NCBI GenBank assembly: GCA_032881465.1
Contig: CP126168.1
Coordinates: 3,597,501 to 3,661,500, forward strand
Direction of reading: 5' to 3'
Source of the DNA: Parvibaculaceae bacterium PLY_AMNH_Bact1
Lineage (GTDB): Bacteria; Pseudomonadota; Alphaproteobacteria; Parvibaculales; Parvibaculaceae
DNA length: 64,000 nucleotides
The notes below the pieces were generated by a model, which had not been told where the DNA came from, did not search any database, and saw only the letters and a program-made list of their open reading frames with translations. Each line of letters opens with the position of its first letter. Within the stretch, counting starts at the first letter, position 1. A program made the translations under genes and the position numbers. Shown in pieces: positions 43,112-52,530 of the stretch.

Positions 43112-44416
43112 TTAGAAGTCGAGTTGCAGACGTGTGCCGATGAAGTCGGTGTCTACGTCAGCTGCACCAGATGCTGCAGTGAAGTCATACTCGGCAGTGC
43201 CGTAGTTCAACATCGCGCGAACATAGGGGTTGAAGTAGTAGTTCACACCAAGCGTCAAAGCGGTGCTTTCAGAAGCATCTGTGCCAAAGCCAGTGTCTTC
43301 CATGTCAACCATTTCGTAGCGTGCTGCGACTTCGATCGCACCTTCAGACTTTACGCGGCCAAACTCACCTTTGTTGGCTTTGTAAGCACGGCTTTCGCCC
43401 GTGATGAAGTAGCTGGCCATAACATACCAACCGTCATAGTCGATATCCGTGGCGCCAGCGCCATTTCCTTCGAACGTGGAGGTGTAGATCTCACCCTGTG
43501 CGCTGAATGGACCAAACACAGCGGCGGCTTCTGCACCGAAAGTCATCTGGCCTTCAGCGGCGATGTTACCTGTGCTGACATAGCGTGTGCCATTGTGGAA
43601 GTTCCGCAGGCGGATGCGAGGACCGCTATTGTCATCGAAGCCACGGTAAGAACCGGACACACCAAGGTGCACAACTTCTGTTTTCTCAGCGAGCGGTGCG
43701 AAGGTGACGCGACCTGTTGCTGACCAGTCTGTTGTTGCGGCGTCAGATCCGTTGTCGATGCCGTTTGTGTAGAAGCCACCACGGACACTGTAGTTGTCGC
43801 CACCTGTGCCAACGCTCACACCCAGGTTACGGCCTGGTGCGAAGGCTTCATTGACGAGAGAGCGTTCCATGAACGTGATATACTTGGAAGATGTCAGCTC
43901 TTCGAGACCTTGTGGTTCTTTGTCATTACCAAAGGTCGTGGTCAGGCCGGCAATTTTCGTGCTGATCGTTGCGGTCTTAATGGAAACACCATTGCTGGCG
44001 AAATCAACCTGCAGTTTGTATTTCCAGTCGCCCATCACCTTACCAGAAGCGAAGAAGCGCGCGCGGCGGATTTCAGCACCACCACCACTTGTGTCTGTAC
44101 CGCCAGCAATGTCGCTCTCAGCGAGAAATGCATCAAGCATCAGACGACCACCAAACCGGATAGACCAGTTACCATCGCGGCTGGAAATCTGAAGCTTGCG
44201 AGCGTCGAACTTCGGCAGGTCGCCAAGACCTTCCGTTGCTGTTTCCAGCTCGGCAAGTTTGCTGTCACGCATTTGCATCTGAGCTTTGAGCTCACGCAGT
44301 TCATTTTCTAGGGAATCGATCCGCGAGTTTACGTCGTAACCCGCGAAGGCTGTCCCTGTTAGGCTGAGGGAAAGTGCAGCTGCTGCGACACTACCCACCA
44401 GAGTGTTCTTAATCAT
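43112..44416 (-). CDS. OprO/OprP-like porin, Pho-box controlled
   Basis: 434-residue paralogue of the porin at 39135-40481. Shorter signal peptide (about 1-25, ending TAFA before GYDV), the same coiled coil (SRIDSLENELRELKAQMQM), the same barrel and the same terminal GTRLQLDF. An exact Pho box lies 84 bp upstream, so it should be induced by phosphate starvation through PhoB, which supports phosphate or polyphosphate as its cargo. It is preceded by a clear ribosome binding site (GAGGAG). Confidence 0.92.
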   Translation of the reverse strand: MIKNTLVGSVAAAALSLSLTGTAFAGYDVNSRIDSLENELRELKAQMQMRDSKLAELETATEGLGDLPKFDARKLQISSRDGNWSIRFGGRLMLDAFLAESDIAGGTDTSGGGAEIRRARFFASGKVMGDWKYKLQVDFASNGVSIKTATISTKIAGLTTTFGNDKEPQGLEELTSSKYITFMERSLVNEAFAPGRNLGVSVGTGGDNYSVRGGFYTNGIDNGSDAATTDWSATGRVTFAPLAEKTEVVHLGVSGSYRGFDDNSGPRIRLRNFHNGTRYVSTGNIAAEGQMTFGAEAAAVFGPFSAQGEIYTSTFEGNGAGATDIDYDGWYVMASYFITGESRAYKANKGEFGRVKSEGAIEVAARYEMVDMEDTGFGTDASESTALTLGVNYYFNPYVRAMLNYGTAEYDFTAASGAADVDTDFIGTRLQLDF

Positions 44417-44499
44417 TAGGTATCTCCTCGTGTACTCAGGGATCTGCCCCGGTCGAGGAGACGAATAGGCGGGCTAGATGACCAGTCCGCTACACTTAT

Positions 44500-44517
44500 G
44501 TGACAGACAGATGACAG
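44500..44517 (-). promoter_or_regulatory. Pho box of the second porin
   Basis: Minus strand reads CTGTCAT-CTGT-CTGTCAC: two 7-bp direct repeats 11 bp apart, matching the PhoB consensus at all 14 repeat positions. It lies 84 bp before the start codon. Confidence 0.8.
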
Positions 44518-44577
44518 CGCCGCACTGTTGCCCAATGAGCACAAGGATAAGGCACTAAGCCGAAGGGGTGGTGCACT

Positions 44578-45366
44578 CTAGGTCTGGTTGAAAACCGGCT
44601 TTCTTTTTTCCAGGAATGCCATGATGCCTTCACGTGCATCGGGCGTTCCCGAGGTGAGGTGCACGGCAGCCCGCTCATCTGCAAGGGATTGCTCCAACGT
44701 TTTCATCGGACTGCTCATCAGGGCATCGAGCATGGCTTTGACGGCGAGGCTTGGTTGAGCAGCAAGCTCTTCGGCCAGGGCAATGGCCCGGTCCTTGAGT
44801 TCAGCCAGGGGCCAGACTTCGTTGGCAAGGCCGATCCGAAAGGCTTCAGGCCCGGATATCTTTTTGCCTCGCAGGACCATATCGATCGCATGTGTGCGTC
44901 CCACGACACGAGGAAGCCGGGCACTGCCACCCCAGGCAGGAACGGCGCCTAAGTCCATCTCCGGAAGACCAATTTGGCACCCTTCCTCCGCGGCTAAACG
45001 AAAGTGGCACCCAAGCGGAAGTTCAAGTCCGCCACCGAGACAATACCCAAAGAAAGTTGCGATCCAGGGCTTGCCCATATTTTCGATCGCCGAAATGACG
45101 TTCCAACGTTGATCAAAGAAGGCGTCCTGTCCGCCTTTGGCCTCAACCCCAGCTCCGAGTTCTTTCAGGTTCATGCCGACGGAAAAGTTTTTGTCCCCCG
45201 CGCCTGTGAGGACCACCGCGCGGATGCTGTCATCTCCTGCGATGTCTGCCACCAGCTTTTCCAGCTCGTCCATGAAAGCGATAGACATGCGATTCCACGG
45301 CGCATCATTGATCGTAACAATCATGACCGCACCGCGTGTTTCGGCTACCAAAGGGGCATCAGACAT
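44578..45366 (-). CDS. Enoyl-CoA hydratase/isomerase family protein
   Basis: Crotonase-fold protein of 262 residues. NFSVGMNLKELGAG and GGLELPLGCHFRLAAEEG form the oxyanion hole region, and LPEMDLGAVPAWGGSARLPRVVG carries the conserved glutamate. Such proteins hydrate enoyl-CoA in fatty acid oxidation, but the fold also hosts other acyl-CoA reactions, so the substrate is open. It stands alone between the porin and dnaJ. Confidence 0.9.
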   Translation of the reverse strand: MSDAPLVAETRGAVMIVTINDAPWNRMSIAFMDELEKLVADIAGDDSIRAVVLTGAGDKNFSVGMNLKELGAGVEAKGGQDAFFDQRWNVISAIENMGKPWIATFFGYCLGGGLELPLGCHFRLAAEEGCQIGLPEMDLGAVPAWGGSARLPRVVGRTHAIDMVLRGKKISGPEAFRIGLANEVWPLAELKDRAIALAEELAAQPSLAVKAMLDALMSSPMKTLEQSLADERAAVHLTSGTPDAREGIMAFLEKRKPVFNQT

Positions 45367-45434
45367 ATCAGGTCTTTTCTCAACGTGGATGTTGAGGAAA
45401 TCCTAGCTGATTGTTGCAGGCCAGACCACGGGCA

Positions 45435-46580
45435 TCACTCTGGCGTATCGTTGAAGAACTCTTTGACCTTGTCGAAAAAGCCAGCGCTTTCCGGATTGGT
45501 CTTGTCAGACGAGGCTTCGTCAAACTGTTTCAATAGTTCTTTCTGCGCCTTGGTGAGGCCGACCGGCGTTTCCACATGGATCTGAATGTAGAGGTCTCCA
45601 TGGCGCCGTGCGTGAAGTCCGGGCATGCCTTTGCCGCGAACGCGGAACTGTTTTCCGGTCTGCGTGCCCTCGGGCACTTTGACCTTCACCTTGCCGCCGC
45701 CAACGGTCGGAACTTCCATCTCGCCGCCAAGGGCCGCCGTCGTCAAAGAGACAGGCACGTCGCAAAATAGCTCTGTCCCGTCGCGTTCGAAAAGCTGATG
45801 CGGTTCAATAGAGAGGAAAATATAGAGATCGCCCGCTGGGCCGCCACGCATGCCGGCTTCCCCTTCACCTGCTAGGCGAATGCGGGTGCCTTCCTCCACG
45901 CCCGGTGGAATGGTGACCGCAAGCGTGCGTTCTTTCTGCACTCGGCCCTGCCCATGACAGTCAGAACATGGATTTTCGATCACCTGTCCTCGGCCATGGC
46001 AGGCTGGGCAGGTGCGCTCAATTGAGAAGAAACCTTGCGCGGCGCGTACACGACCATTGCCGCCACAGGTGGTGCAATTAACCGGCTGCGATCCCGGTGT
46101 CGCCCCGGATCCAGAGCAGGTGTCACAGGTAACAGAGCTTGGAACATGGATCTGGGCTTTTTTGCCCTCATAGGCTTCTTCCAGCGTGATCTGCATATTG
46201 TAGCGCAGGTCCTGGCCGCGGGCGCGACCACCATCGCTGCGTTGGCCTCTGCGACCGCCCATAAACTCGCCGAACAGGTCGTCGAAGATATCGGACATGC
46301 CGCCCATGCCGCCCATGCCACCCATACCGCCTGGGTGCCCACCGCCCATGCCGCCTTCAAAGGCTGCATGGCCATATTGGTCATAGGCTGCGCGCTGCTG
46401 ATCGTCCTTCAGAACGTCATAGGCTTCAGAAATTTCTTTGAACTTTTGCTCAGCCGCTTCATCGCCCGGGTTTTTGTCCGGGTGATATTTCATTGCGAGC
46501 TTGCGATAGGCTTTTTTGAGCTCGTCTGCACTCGCAGAACGATCCACGCCTAGCAATGTATAAAAATCAGGCTTCGACAC
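45435..46580 (-). CDS. dnaJ: Chaperone DnaJ
   Basis: Co-chaperone stimulating DnaK ATPase. J domain with the HPD motif in [11 protein letters not shown] (residues 31-41). A Gly/Met-rich linker carries repeated GMGG units, encoded by a low-complexity CCCATGCCG-type repeat near 46300-46345. Four CxxCxGxG zinc repeats follow between about 145 and 215, then the C-terminal substrate domain. Its 381 residues are normal. It follows dnaK with a 101-bp spacer containing a hairpin. Confidence 0.98.
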   Translation of the reverse strand: MSKPDFYTLLGVDRSASADELKKAYRKLAMKYHPDKNPGDEAAEQKFKEISEAYDVLKDDQQRAAYDQYGHAAFEGGMGGGHPGGMGGMGGMGGMSDIFDDLFGEFMGGRRGQRSDGGRARGQDLRYNMQITLEEAYEGKKAQIHVPSSVTCDTCSGSGATPGSQPVNCTTCGGNGRVRAAQGFFSIERTCPACHGRGQVIENPCSDCHGQGRVQKERTLAVTIPPGVEEGTRIRLAGEGEAGMRGGPAGDLYIFLSIEPHQLFERDGTELFCDVPVSLTTAALGGEMEVPTVGGGKVKVKVPEGTQTGKQFRVRGKGMPGLHARRHGDLYIQIHVETPVGLTKAQKELLKQFDEASSDKTNPESAGFFDKVKEFFNDTPE

Positions 46581-46608
46581 GAGACTTCAGGTCCTTTCCG
46601 GGCCCTGC

Positions 46609-46639
46609 TCTGATCAGCAATCAAAGATCGCTGATCAGA
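46609..46639 (-). promoter_or_regulatory. Hairpin between dnaK and dnaJ
   Basis: TCTGATCAGC and GCTGATCAGA pair perfectly (10 bp) around an 11-base loop. No T-run. It may stabilise dnaK mRNA or lower dnaJ read-through. Confidence 0.6.
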
Positions 46640-46681
46640 AAGAGGGTGTCATAGGCGCGAAACACGCCTACGGAAGTGGGA

Positions 46682-48616
46682 TTAGGATGCGTCTTTCTTC
46701 TTGTCGTCTTCGTCGACTTCTTCGAAGTCGGCATCGACTACATCATCCTGAGCCTTGCCATCGTCAGATGCTTCGGCGCCTGCCTCTGCACCTTCAGCGT
46801 CGGCCGTTTCAACGCCAGCTTTGTAGAGCTCTTCACCGAGCTTCAGCGAAACCTCTGTCAAAGCTTGCGCCTTGGCATTGATCTCTTCAGCATCGTCACC
46901 TTCAAGAGCTGTCTTAAGGTCCGCAACGGCCGCAGCAACAGGCGCCTTCACCTCGTCGCTGACTTTGTCACCAGCATCCTCAAGCGTCTTCTCGGTAGCG
47001 TGAACCATGGCTTCCGCCTGGTTCTTGGCTTCAACAGCTTCGCGACGCTTCTTGTCTTCATCCGCGTTCGCTTCTGCGTCCTTCACCATATTGTCGATCT
47101 CGCTATCGGAGAGACCGCCAGAGGCCTGGATGCGGATCGACTGTTCTTTGCCGGTCGCTTTGTCTTTTGCATTCACTGACACGATGCCGTTGGCATCAAT
47201 GTCGAAGGCCACCTCAATCTGCGGAATACCGCGGGGTGCGCCTGGAATACCCACAAGGTCAAACTGACCGAGCAGTTTATTGTCAGCCGCCATTTCCCGC
47301 TCACCCTGGAAGACACGGATCGTCACGGCGGACTGATTGTCTTCAGCTGTGGAGAAGGTTTGCGCCTTCTTCGTTGGGATAGTGGTGTTGCGTTCGATCA
47401 ACCGGGTGAACACGCCACCCAGCGTTTCGATGCCAAGTGAGAGAGGTGTAACGTCGAGGAGCAGAACGTCTTTGACGTCGCCCTGCAGAACACCCGCCTG
47501 AATGGCAGCACCCATGGCAACCACTTCATCCGGGTTCACCCCCTGATGAGGTTCTTTGCCAAAGAAGTTTTTGACCGCTTCCTGTACTTTCGGCATGCGG
47601 GTCATCCCACCGACGAGAACAACCTCGTCAATGGCGCTGGCGTTAAGGCCAGCGTCTTCAAGTGCTTTCTTACAAGGCTCAATCGTGCGCATGACCAGAT
47701 CTTCAACCAGCGCTTCAAGTTTTGCGCGGGTGAGTTTCAAGGTCAGGTGCTTTGGACCAGACGCGTCTGCTGTGATGAAGGGCAGGTTCACTTCTGTTTG
47801 AGCGCCAGACGAAAGTTCAATCTTGGCTTTCTCAGCAGCTTCTTTCAGACGCTGCAGCGCGAGCTTGTCGTCGCGCAGGTCAATGCCCTGCTCTTTCTTA
47901 AACTCGTCGGCTAAATATTCGATGATGCGAAGGTCGAAGTCTTCACCACCCAGGAACGTGTCCCCGTTGGTGGACTTTACTTCAAAGACGCCGTCGCCGA
48001 TTTCAAGAACCGACACGTCAAACGTACCGCCACCAAGGTCATAAACAGCAATGGTGCGGCCATCAGATTTGTCGAGACCGTAGGCGAGCGCTGCGGCTGT
48101 TGGTTCGTTGATGATCCGGAGAACTTCAAGGCCTGCAATCTTGCCGGCATCTTTTGTTGCCTGGCGTTGCGCGTCATTAAAGTAGGCAGGAACCGTGATC
48201 ACGGCTTGCGTCACAGGCTCGCCGGTAAAGGTCTCAGCGGTCTCTTTCATCTTCTGAAGAATGAAGGCAGAGACTTCCTGGGGAGAATATTTCTCGCCGC
48301 GTGCTTCGACCCATGCGTCGCCATTGTCTGCTTTGACAATCTCGTACGGCACCATACCCATATCTTTCTGGGTCATTGGATCGTCGAACGAACGGCCAAT
48401 CAGACGTTTGATCGCATAGAGCGTGTTGGACGGGTTGGTGACAGCCTGGCGTTTGGCAGGCTGGCCGACAAGTTTCTCATTGTCTTCCGCAAAAGCCACC
48501 ATGGATGGTGTGGTGCGCACACCTTCTGCATTCTCAATAACTTTGGGCTGTGAGCCCTCCATCACCGCGACACACGAATTCGTCGTGCCAAGGTCAATGC
48601 CAATAACTTTACCCAT
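46682..48616 (-). CDS. dnaK: Chaperone DnaK (Hsp70)
   Basis: ATP-driven chaperone. The nucleotide domain begins [17 protein letters not shown] and has [36 protein letters not shown] and [13 protein letters not shown]. The linker is [15 protein letters not shown], and the acidic C-terminal tail ends [14 protein letters not shown]. 644 residues. First gene of the dnaKJ operon; grpE and hrcA are 8-10 kb away on the same strand. A possible heat-shock promoter is upstream. Confidence 0.99.
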   Translation of the reverse strand: MGKVIGIDLGTTNSCVAVMEGSQPKVIENAEGVRTTPSMVAFAEDNEKLVGQPAKRQAVTNPSNTLYAIKRLIGRSFDDPMTQKDMGMVPYEIVKADNGDAWVEARGEKYSPQEVSAFILQKMKETAETFTGEPVTQAVITVPAYFNDAQRQATKDAGKIAGLEVLRIINEPTAAALAYGLDKSDGRTIAVYDLGGGTFDVSVLEIGDGVFEVKSTNGDTFLGGEDFDLRIIEYLADEFKKEQGIDLRDDKLALQRLKEAAEKAKIELSSGAQTEVNLPFITADASGPKHLTLKLTRAKLEALVEDLVMRTIEPCKKALEDAGLNASAIDEVVLVGGMTRMPKVQEAVKNFFGKEPHQGVNPDEVVAMGAAIQAGVLQGDVKDVLLLDVTPLSLGIETLGGVFTRLIERNTTIPTKKAQTFSTAEDNQSAVTIRVFQGEREMAADNKLLGQFDLVGIPGAPRGIPQIEVAFDIDANGIVSVNAKDKATGKEQSIRIQASGGLSDSEIDNMVKDAEANADEDKKRREAVEAKNQAEAMVHATEKTLEDAGDKVSDEVKAPVAAAVADLKTALEGDDAEEINAKAQALTEVSLKLGEELYKAGVETADAEGAEAGAEASDDGKAQDDVVDADFEEVDEDDKKKDAS

Positions 48617-48778
48617 TGTCTTCCTCTTTATGACTGCGGCAGGCCAGTCGGACCTGATAATTCAGCGCCCAATGGTTGAAGCAGTGTGAGCCCGATCCTG
48701 TGACCGAAGTCGTTCTGCTTTAAACCTCTGACCCCCTATGGGGTGAACAGGTTAAAAACGGTCGCAACCGATTGGGAG

Positions 48779-48809
48779 ATATATATGTTTGAGCCTCGCA
48801 CGTCGCAAG
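48779..48809 (-). promoter_or_regulatory. Possible sigma-32-type promoter of dnaK
   Basis: Minus strand: CTTGCGAC (CTTG at 48806-48809), an 18-bp spacer, then CATATATAT ending at 48779. It resembles a heat-shock promoter with its CTTG -35 core, but the -10 lacks the usual CCCAT. The rest of the 310-bp gap 48617-48926 shows no gene; transcription from here gives a leader of about 155 nt. Confidence 0.35.
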
Positions 48810-48926
48810 ACCACCCGCGCCAGATTGGCCTTCTGATTGCTCAAAAATGGCTGTCCGTCGCGGGATGCGGTTGAATAGCGGCATGCGAGAGCCGGCGCAA
48901 CAGTTAACCCCCGTAAGCTCTTCAAA

Positions 48927-49580
48927 ATGTCTGAGAAAACAGCCCCTTTAAGTGCCCTGGAGCCTGTTCCGGGAACCAGAATCTGGCCGGGGCTCCTGTC
49001 CCGCGGGGCTCAGGAAGAGCTTGTGGCGACCCTTCGCGAGCAGATCGCTGAAAACCCGCTCTACCAGCCGACTATGCCAATGACTGGGAAGCCCTTCTCT
49101 GTCTCCATGACAAATTTCGGGGATCTGGGGTGGGTATCAGACCGCACCGGCTACCGATATGACCACTGCCATCCTGCGACAGGACGGCGCTGGCCACCGA
49201 TCCCCGACAGTTTGTTGACGCTTTGGGCAGGTCTCACCGGTTACGCAGCCCCTCCAGAAGCGTGTTTGGTGAACTATTATGGTCGCGACGCAAAAATGGG
49301 TCTTCATCAGGACCGGGACGAAAAGCCCATGGATGCGCCGGTTTTATCGGTGTCTTTGGGGGATACCGCCATTTTTAGGCTGGGCGGGCTTGAGCGGAAG
49401 GGGTCAACGCAAAGCTTCAAGCTGGCGTCTGGCGATGTCATGATGCTGGCCGGACCCTCACGGCTCCGCTTTCACGGGATCGACCGAATAGTGCCAGGAA
49501 CCTCAACGCTGCTTGAAAAAGGGGGGCGTCTCAACCTGACCTTGCGCCGGGTTACGGACCCGGAAAGCGCTGGACTTTAA
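48927..49580 (+). CDS. alkB: Alpha-ketoglutarate-dependent DNA repair dioxygenase AlkB
   Basis: Removes alkyl groups from 1-methyladenine and 3-methylcytosine by oxidation. Iron ligands in LHQDRDE (H-x-D) and RFHGIDR, with the 2-oxoglutarate arginine in RLNLTLRRV. It also has MTNFGDLGWVSDRTGYRY and CLVNYYGRDAKMG. 217 residues match the E. coli length. The end overlaps a small converging gene by 4 bp. Confidence 0.95.
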   Translation: MSEKTAPLSALEPVPGTRIWPGLLSRGAQEELVATLREQIAENPLYQPTMPMTGKPFSVSMTNFGDLGWVSDRTGYRYDHCHPATGRRWPPIPDSLLTLWAGLTGYAAPPEACLVNYYGRDAKMGLHQDRDEKPMDAPVLSVSLGDTAIFRLGGLERKGSTQSFKLASGDVMMLAGPSRLRFHGIDRIVPGTSTLLEKGGRLNLTLRRVTDPESAGL

Positions 49581-49858
49581 GAGGTTTGGGGAGCGGCAGG
49601 CCGCATGAACAGATCAAGCTGGGCTGAAAAATCGGACGGGGCAATTGGTTTGCCCCGCCGTTTCAACAGCTTCTGCGTTCCCTTCAGCGCGCCCTTTAGC
49701 GACGAGGTGGCGAGCGCGGTGACAGCCTTCACAAAGGAATTCCGTGCCGGGCGCAGCGGCGCAGCCTTCGGGGAGCGGCGTTTGAAGGAACCCGATTGAT
49801 AGGTCGCCACCTGATAGCTGGCTGAAAGCCCATCTGTATATCCACGAAAAATATTCAT
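49577..49858 (-). CDS. Hypothetical small basic protein
   Basis: About 93 residues from the ATG at 49858 (MNIFRGYTDG), which follows GGAG and GAGATGAAG. Rich in Lys, Arg, Ala and Ser, with no hydrophobic segment; positively charged stretches at KRRSPKAAPLRPAR and LLKRRGKP. No family recognised. It is divergent from a LysR gene and converges on alkB. The frame opens slightly earlier, at 49876. Confidence 0.5.
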   Translation of the reverse strand: MNIFRGYTDGLSASYQVATYQSGSFKRRSPKAAPLRPARNSFVKAVTALATSSLKGALKGTQKLLKRRGKPIAPSDFSAQLDLFMRPAAPQTS

Positions 49859-49968
49859 CTTCATCTCCAAGCTCAAAATCTCTATATTCCTCCTAAGTGA
49901 CTATTTATGTTGGGAGTGGGTTGATAACAAACGATCTTTTCTCATCAAACATGTGAGGAAAATTCACT

Positions 49969-50868
49969 ATGGCTTCTCGCCAGCTGCCGCCACTCTCCAT
50001 GGTGCGGGCCTTTGAGGCTGCCGCGCGGCATTTGAGCTTTTCTCAGGCCGCCGATGAACTGGGCGTGACCCATTCAGCGGTCAGTCACCAAATTAGGGGA
50101 CTTGAAGACTGGCTTGGAGAACCGCTATTTGTCCGTTCCGCGCGGAAAGTTCATTTGACCCCGGCAGGTGAGGTTTTGGCGCCACCGCTCACCCGGGCAC
50201 TGGACACAATTGCTGAAGCAGTTGCAGCAGCGCGCGCCATCTCGTCAGAAGAGAATAAAGGGCCAGTGCTCGTAAGCGTTGAACCTGCCTTTGCTGCCAG
50301 GTGGCTGGTCTTGCGGCTCGATCGGTTTTATGCAGCTCACCCTGATGTCCAGCTGCACCTCGTACCGACACCTGACTTTGTTGAGTTTAAGGATGGCGGA
50401 GCTGACATTGCGATCCGCTATGGACGCGCCGATTGGCCGGGCCTTGTTGCAGAAAAGCTTTTGGGCTCAGCATCATTCCCGGTGGTAAGTCCCAGACTGA
50501 TGGAGCGCGGTAAGGGGCTTCGCGAACCAAACGACCTGGCAGCGTATACGCTCATACACGAAGACAGTTTCGAAGATTGGGCAGGCTGGTTGAAAGCAGC
50601 CGGTGCGACGGCGGTAGATCCGTTAAAAGGTCCCATCTTTGACGACGCACATCTCACCCTGGAGGCCGCTGCCTCCGGCCAGGGTGTGGCCTTGGCAGAT
50701 GAAGCACTGGCGGCTGCCGCACTGGAAGACGGTCGCCTTGTCAGGCCGTTTGGCCTCACGTTGGAAACAGCGGCCGCCTATCATGTGGTCTATCCTGAAG
50801 GCTGGCCCCTAAGACCAGAGGCGCAAGCTTTTCGAGATTGGTTATTGCAAGAAGCGAAACAGCCATAG
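49969..50868 (+). CDS. LysR family transcriptional regulator (GcvA-like)
   Basis: Winged helix-turn-helix at residues 1-60 with LPPLSMVRAFEAAARHLSFSQAADELGVTHSAVSHQIRGLE (cited by AVSHQI), then a periplasmic-binding-like effector domain. The opening LPPLSMVRAFEAAARHLSF and ADIAIRYGRADWPGLVAEKL fit the GcvA subgroup. 299 residues. The divergent small gene at 49577 is the natural candidate target, because LysR proteins often regulate the opposite-facing gene. Confidence 0.92.
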   Translation: MASRQLPPLSMVRAFEAAARHLSFSQAADELGVTHSAVSHQIRGLEDWLGEPLFVRSARKVHLTPAGEVLAPPLTRALDTIAEAVAAARAISSEENKGPVLVSVEPAFAARWLVLRLDRFYAAHPDVQLHLVPTPDFVEFKDGGADIAIRYGRADWPGLVAEKLLGSASFPVVSPRLMERGKGLREPNDLAAYTLIHEDSFEDWAGWLKAAGATAVDPLKGPIFDDAHLTLEAAASGQGVALADEALAAAALEDGRLVRPFGLTLETAAAYHVVYPEGWPLRPEAQAFRDWLLQEAKQP

Positions 50869-50971
50869 GACGGCCATCTAGCTGAGCCTTTATCTAAAAG
50901 ATATATTTTTTTAAAGCCTTTCTGCGATTTTAGGAGTGTTCTGCGTGGAACGCTCCAGGGTGAAGGGTGAG

Positions 50972-52414
50972 ATGAGTACAGTGCTAGTAGAATCGCAGGC
51001 AGAGCGTGATCAGGGCATTCGCGATGTTGTGCGTACCATTACACTTGCCGGTCTGGTGACAATCTCAGCGGCTGCCTATGATTTCTATTCGAGTGGACTG
51101 CCAGATGACGTACCTGCATTTCAGTTCTTTCAGGTCGGAACTCTTATCGTCTTGCTGACGTCTGTCGTTGTGGCGTCTTGGCTCGGCCTTGTGGCGTCCA
51201 GTCGCCTCGCCATCGGTCTCATCTACGGATTTATCAGTCTGTTTCTGCTCTCGGTGGTTGCCAACCTGCTTTTTGTTGTTGAGGCGCCCATGGCGGTGGA
51301 GCGTTACACACCGTGGATCATCGCGACCCTGATCATTCCCTTTTTGACGGCTGGCCGATCTTTCGCGCGCGCCCTGGGCGGCACATTTGTGTTGTCAATG
51401 CTGTTGCTGGTCGGAGCACACGTTCTGCGCGTCGGCGCCAACCCCTTTACAGAACCATGTTGCGCAGACCTAATTCTTTTCTGTCTTGCTTTGATCGTTG
51501 CATTCGTATTGCTGGATGGCTTCGCCATGTTTCGTGAGGCGGCGATAAAATTTCACGCACGGTCTGATGCCTTGGCTGAACACGCTGCTGAAATGCGCCA
51601 GGCATTTGAAGAGGCAGAGAAAGCGCGCGAACAGTCAGAGATCGCCCGCAAGGAAGCTGAAAAATCGATCAAACTCCGCGAGACTTTTCTTGCGACCATG
51701 AGCCATGAACTGCGCACGCCACTCAATGCGATTATTGGTTTCTCGGAAGTCATGAAGTCCGACGCACTAGGCAATGGGGACGGGGCGACAGAGCAATACC
51801 GTACATATGCCGAAGATATTCATCAAAGCGGCGAACATGTATTGGGTCTGATCAACCAGTTGCTTGAATATTCTAGGATACGCTCAGGCACGTTCGACCT
51901 TAACCCCACGGAACTGCAGCTTGCCGAAGTCGTACAGTTCATTCACCGCATGTCGCTTTCGACGGCAAAAGCAAAAGGTGTCGAACTGGGGATACAGATT
52001 GCCAGCGACTGCGACAGACCGGTGAGAGCGGATCGTCAGGCCCTTATTCAGATTGGGCTTAACCTGGTCGGTAATGCTCTGAAATTCACCGACCCCGGAG
52101 GCAGAGTGACACTCCGAGTAACATCAGGCGCCAGGGGTCAAGCATCCCTGCAGGTGATAGATACGGGCGCTGGCATTCCGGCCGACAAGATCGAAGAAGT
52201 CTGCCAACCCTTTGTGCGCCTTGGCGATGCTAGTTTGGCAAGCGAAACCGGCACAGGGCTCGGGTTGGCAATTATCAAAGCTTTGGCGGATGCGATGGGA
52301 ACACCGTTTACGCTTGAAAGCGAAGAAGGCAAAGGAACTGCTGCGACACTTTCGCTTTCCCTTGTGCAACCGAAAGCATTGTCTGAGGACGTTCCTGGAG
52401 TTGCAGCGGAATAA
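50972..52414 (+). CDS. Membrane histidine kinase, first of three tandem paralogues
   Basis: 480 residues. About six membrane segments between residues 21 and 188, no recognisable extracytoplasmic sensor, a coiled linker (190-235), HisKA with the phosphorylated histidine H245 in MSHELRTPLNAIIGF, then HATPase_c with N-box LNLVGNALKF, IDTGAGIPADKI and TGTGLGLAIIKAL. The start at 50972 is preferred to 50936 because of AAGGGTGAG just upstream. The HisKA region resembles the DivJ/PleC group. No response regulator is encoded nearby. Confidence 0.9.
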   Translation: MSTVLVESQAERDQGIRDVVRTITLAGLVTISAAAYDFYSSGLPDDVPAFQFFQVGTLIVLLTSVVVASWLGLVASSRLAIGLIYGFISLFLLSVVANLLFVVEAPMAVERYTPWIIATLIIPFLTAGRSFARALGGTFVLSMLLLVGAHVLRVGANPFTEPCCADLILFCLALIVAFVLLDGFAMFREAAIKFHARSDALAEHAAEMRQAFEEAEKAREQSEIARKEAEKSIKLRETFLATMSHELRTPLNAIIGFSEVMKSDALGNGDGATEQYRTYAEDIHQSGEHVLGLINQLLEYSRIRSGTFDLNPTELQLAEVVQFIHRMSLSTAKAKGVELGIQIASDCDRPVRADRQALIQIGLNLVGNALKFTDPGGRVTLRVTSGARGQASLQVIDTGAGIPADKIEEVCQPFVRLGDASLASETGTGLGLAIIKALADAMGTPFTLESEEGKGTAATLSLSLVQPKALSEDVPGVAAE

Positions 52415-52530
52415 AATTGCCGCTGGTAACAATTTGTAAACCACAAAAATTGTCGGTTTGGAAAACTCTTAAACGCATACTTGCTCTGCGGAAACGCAGC
52501 ATGAAGTGTGCTTGTCGGAGGCGCGTGCGC

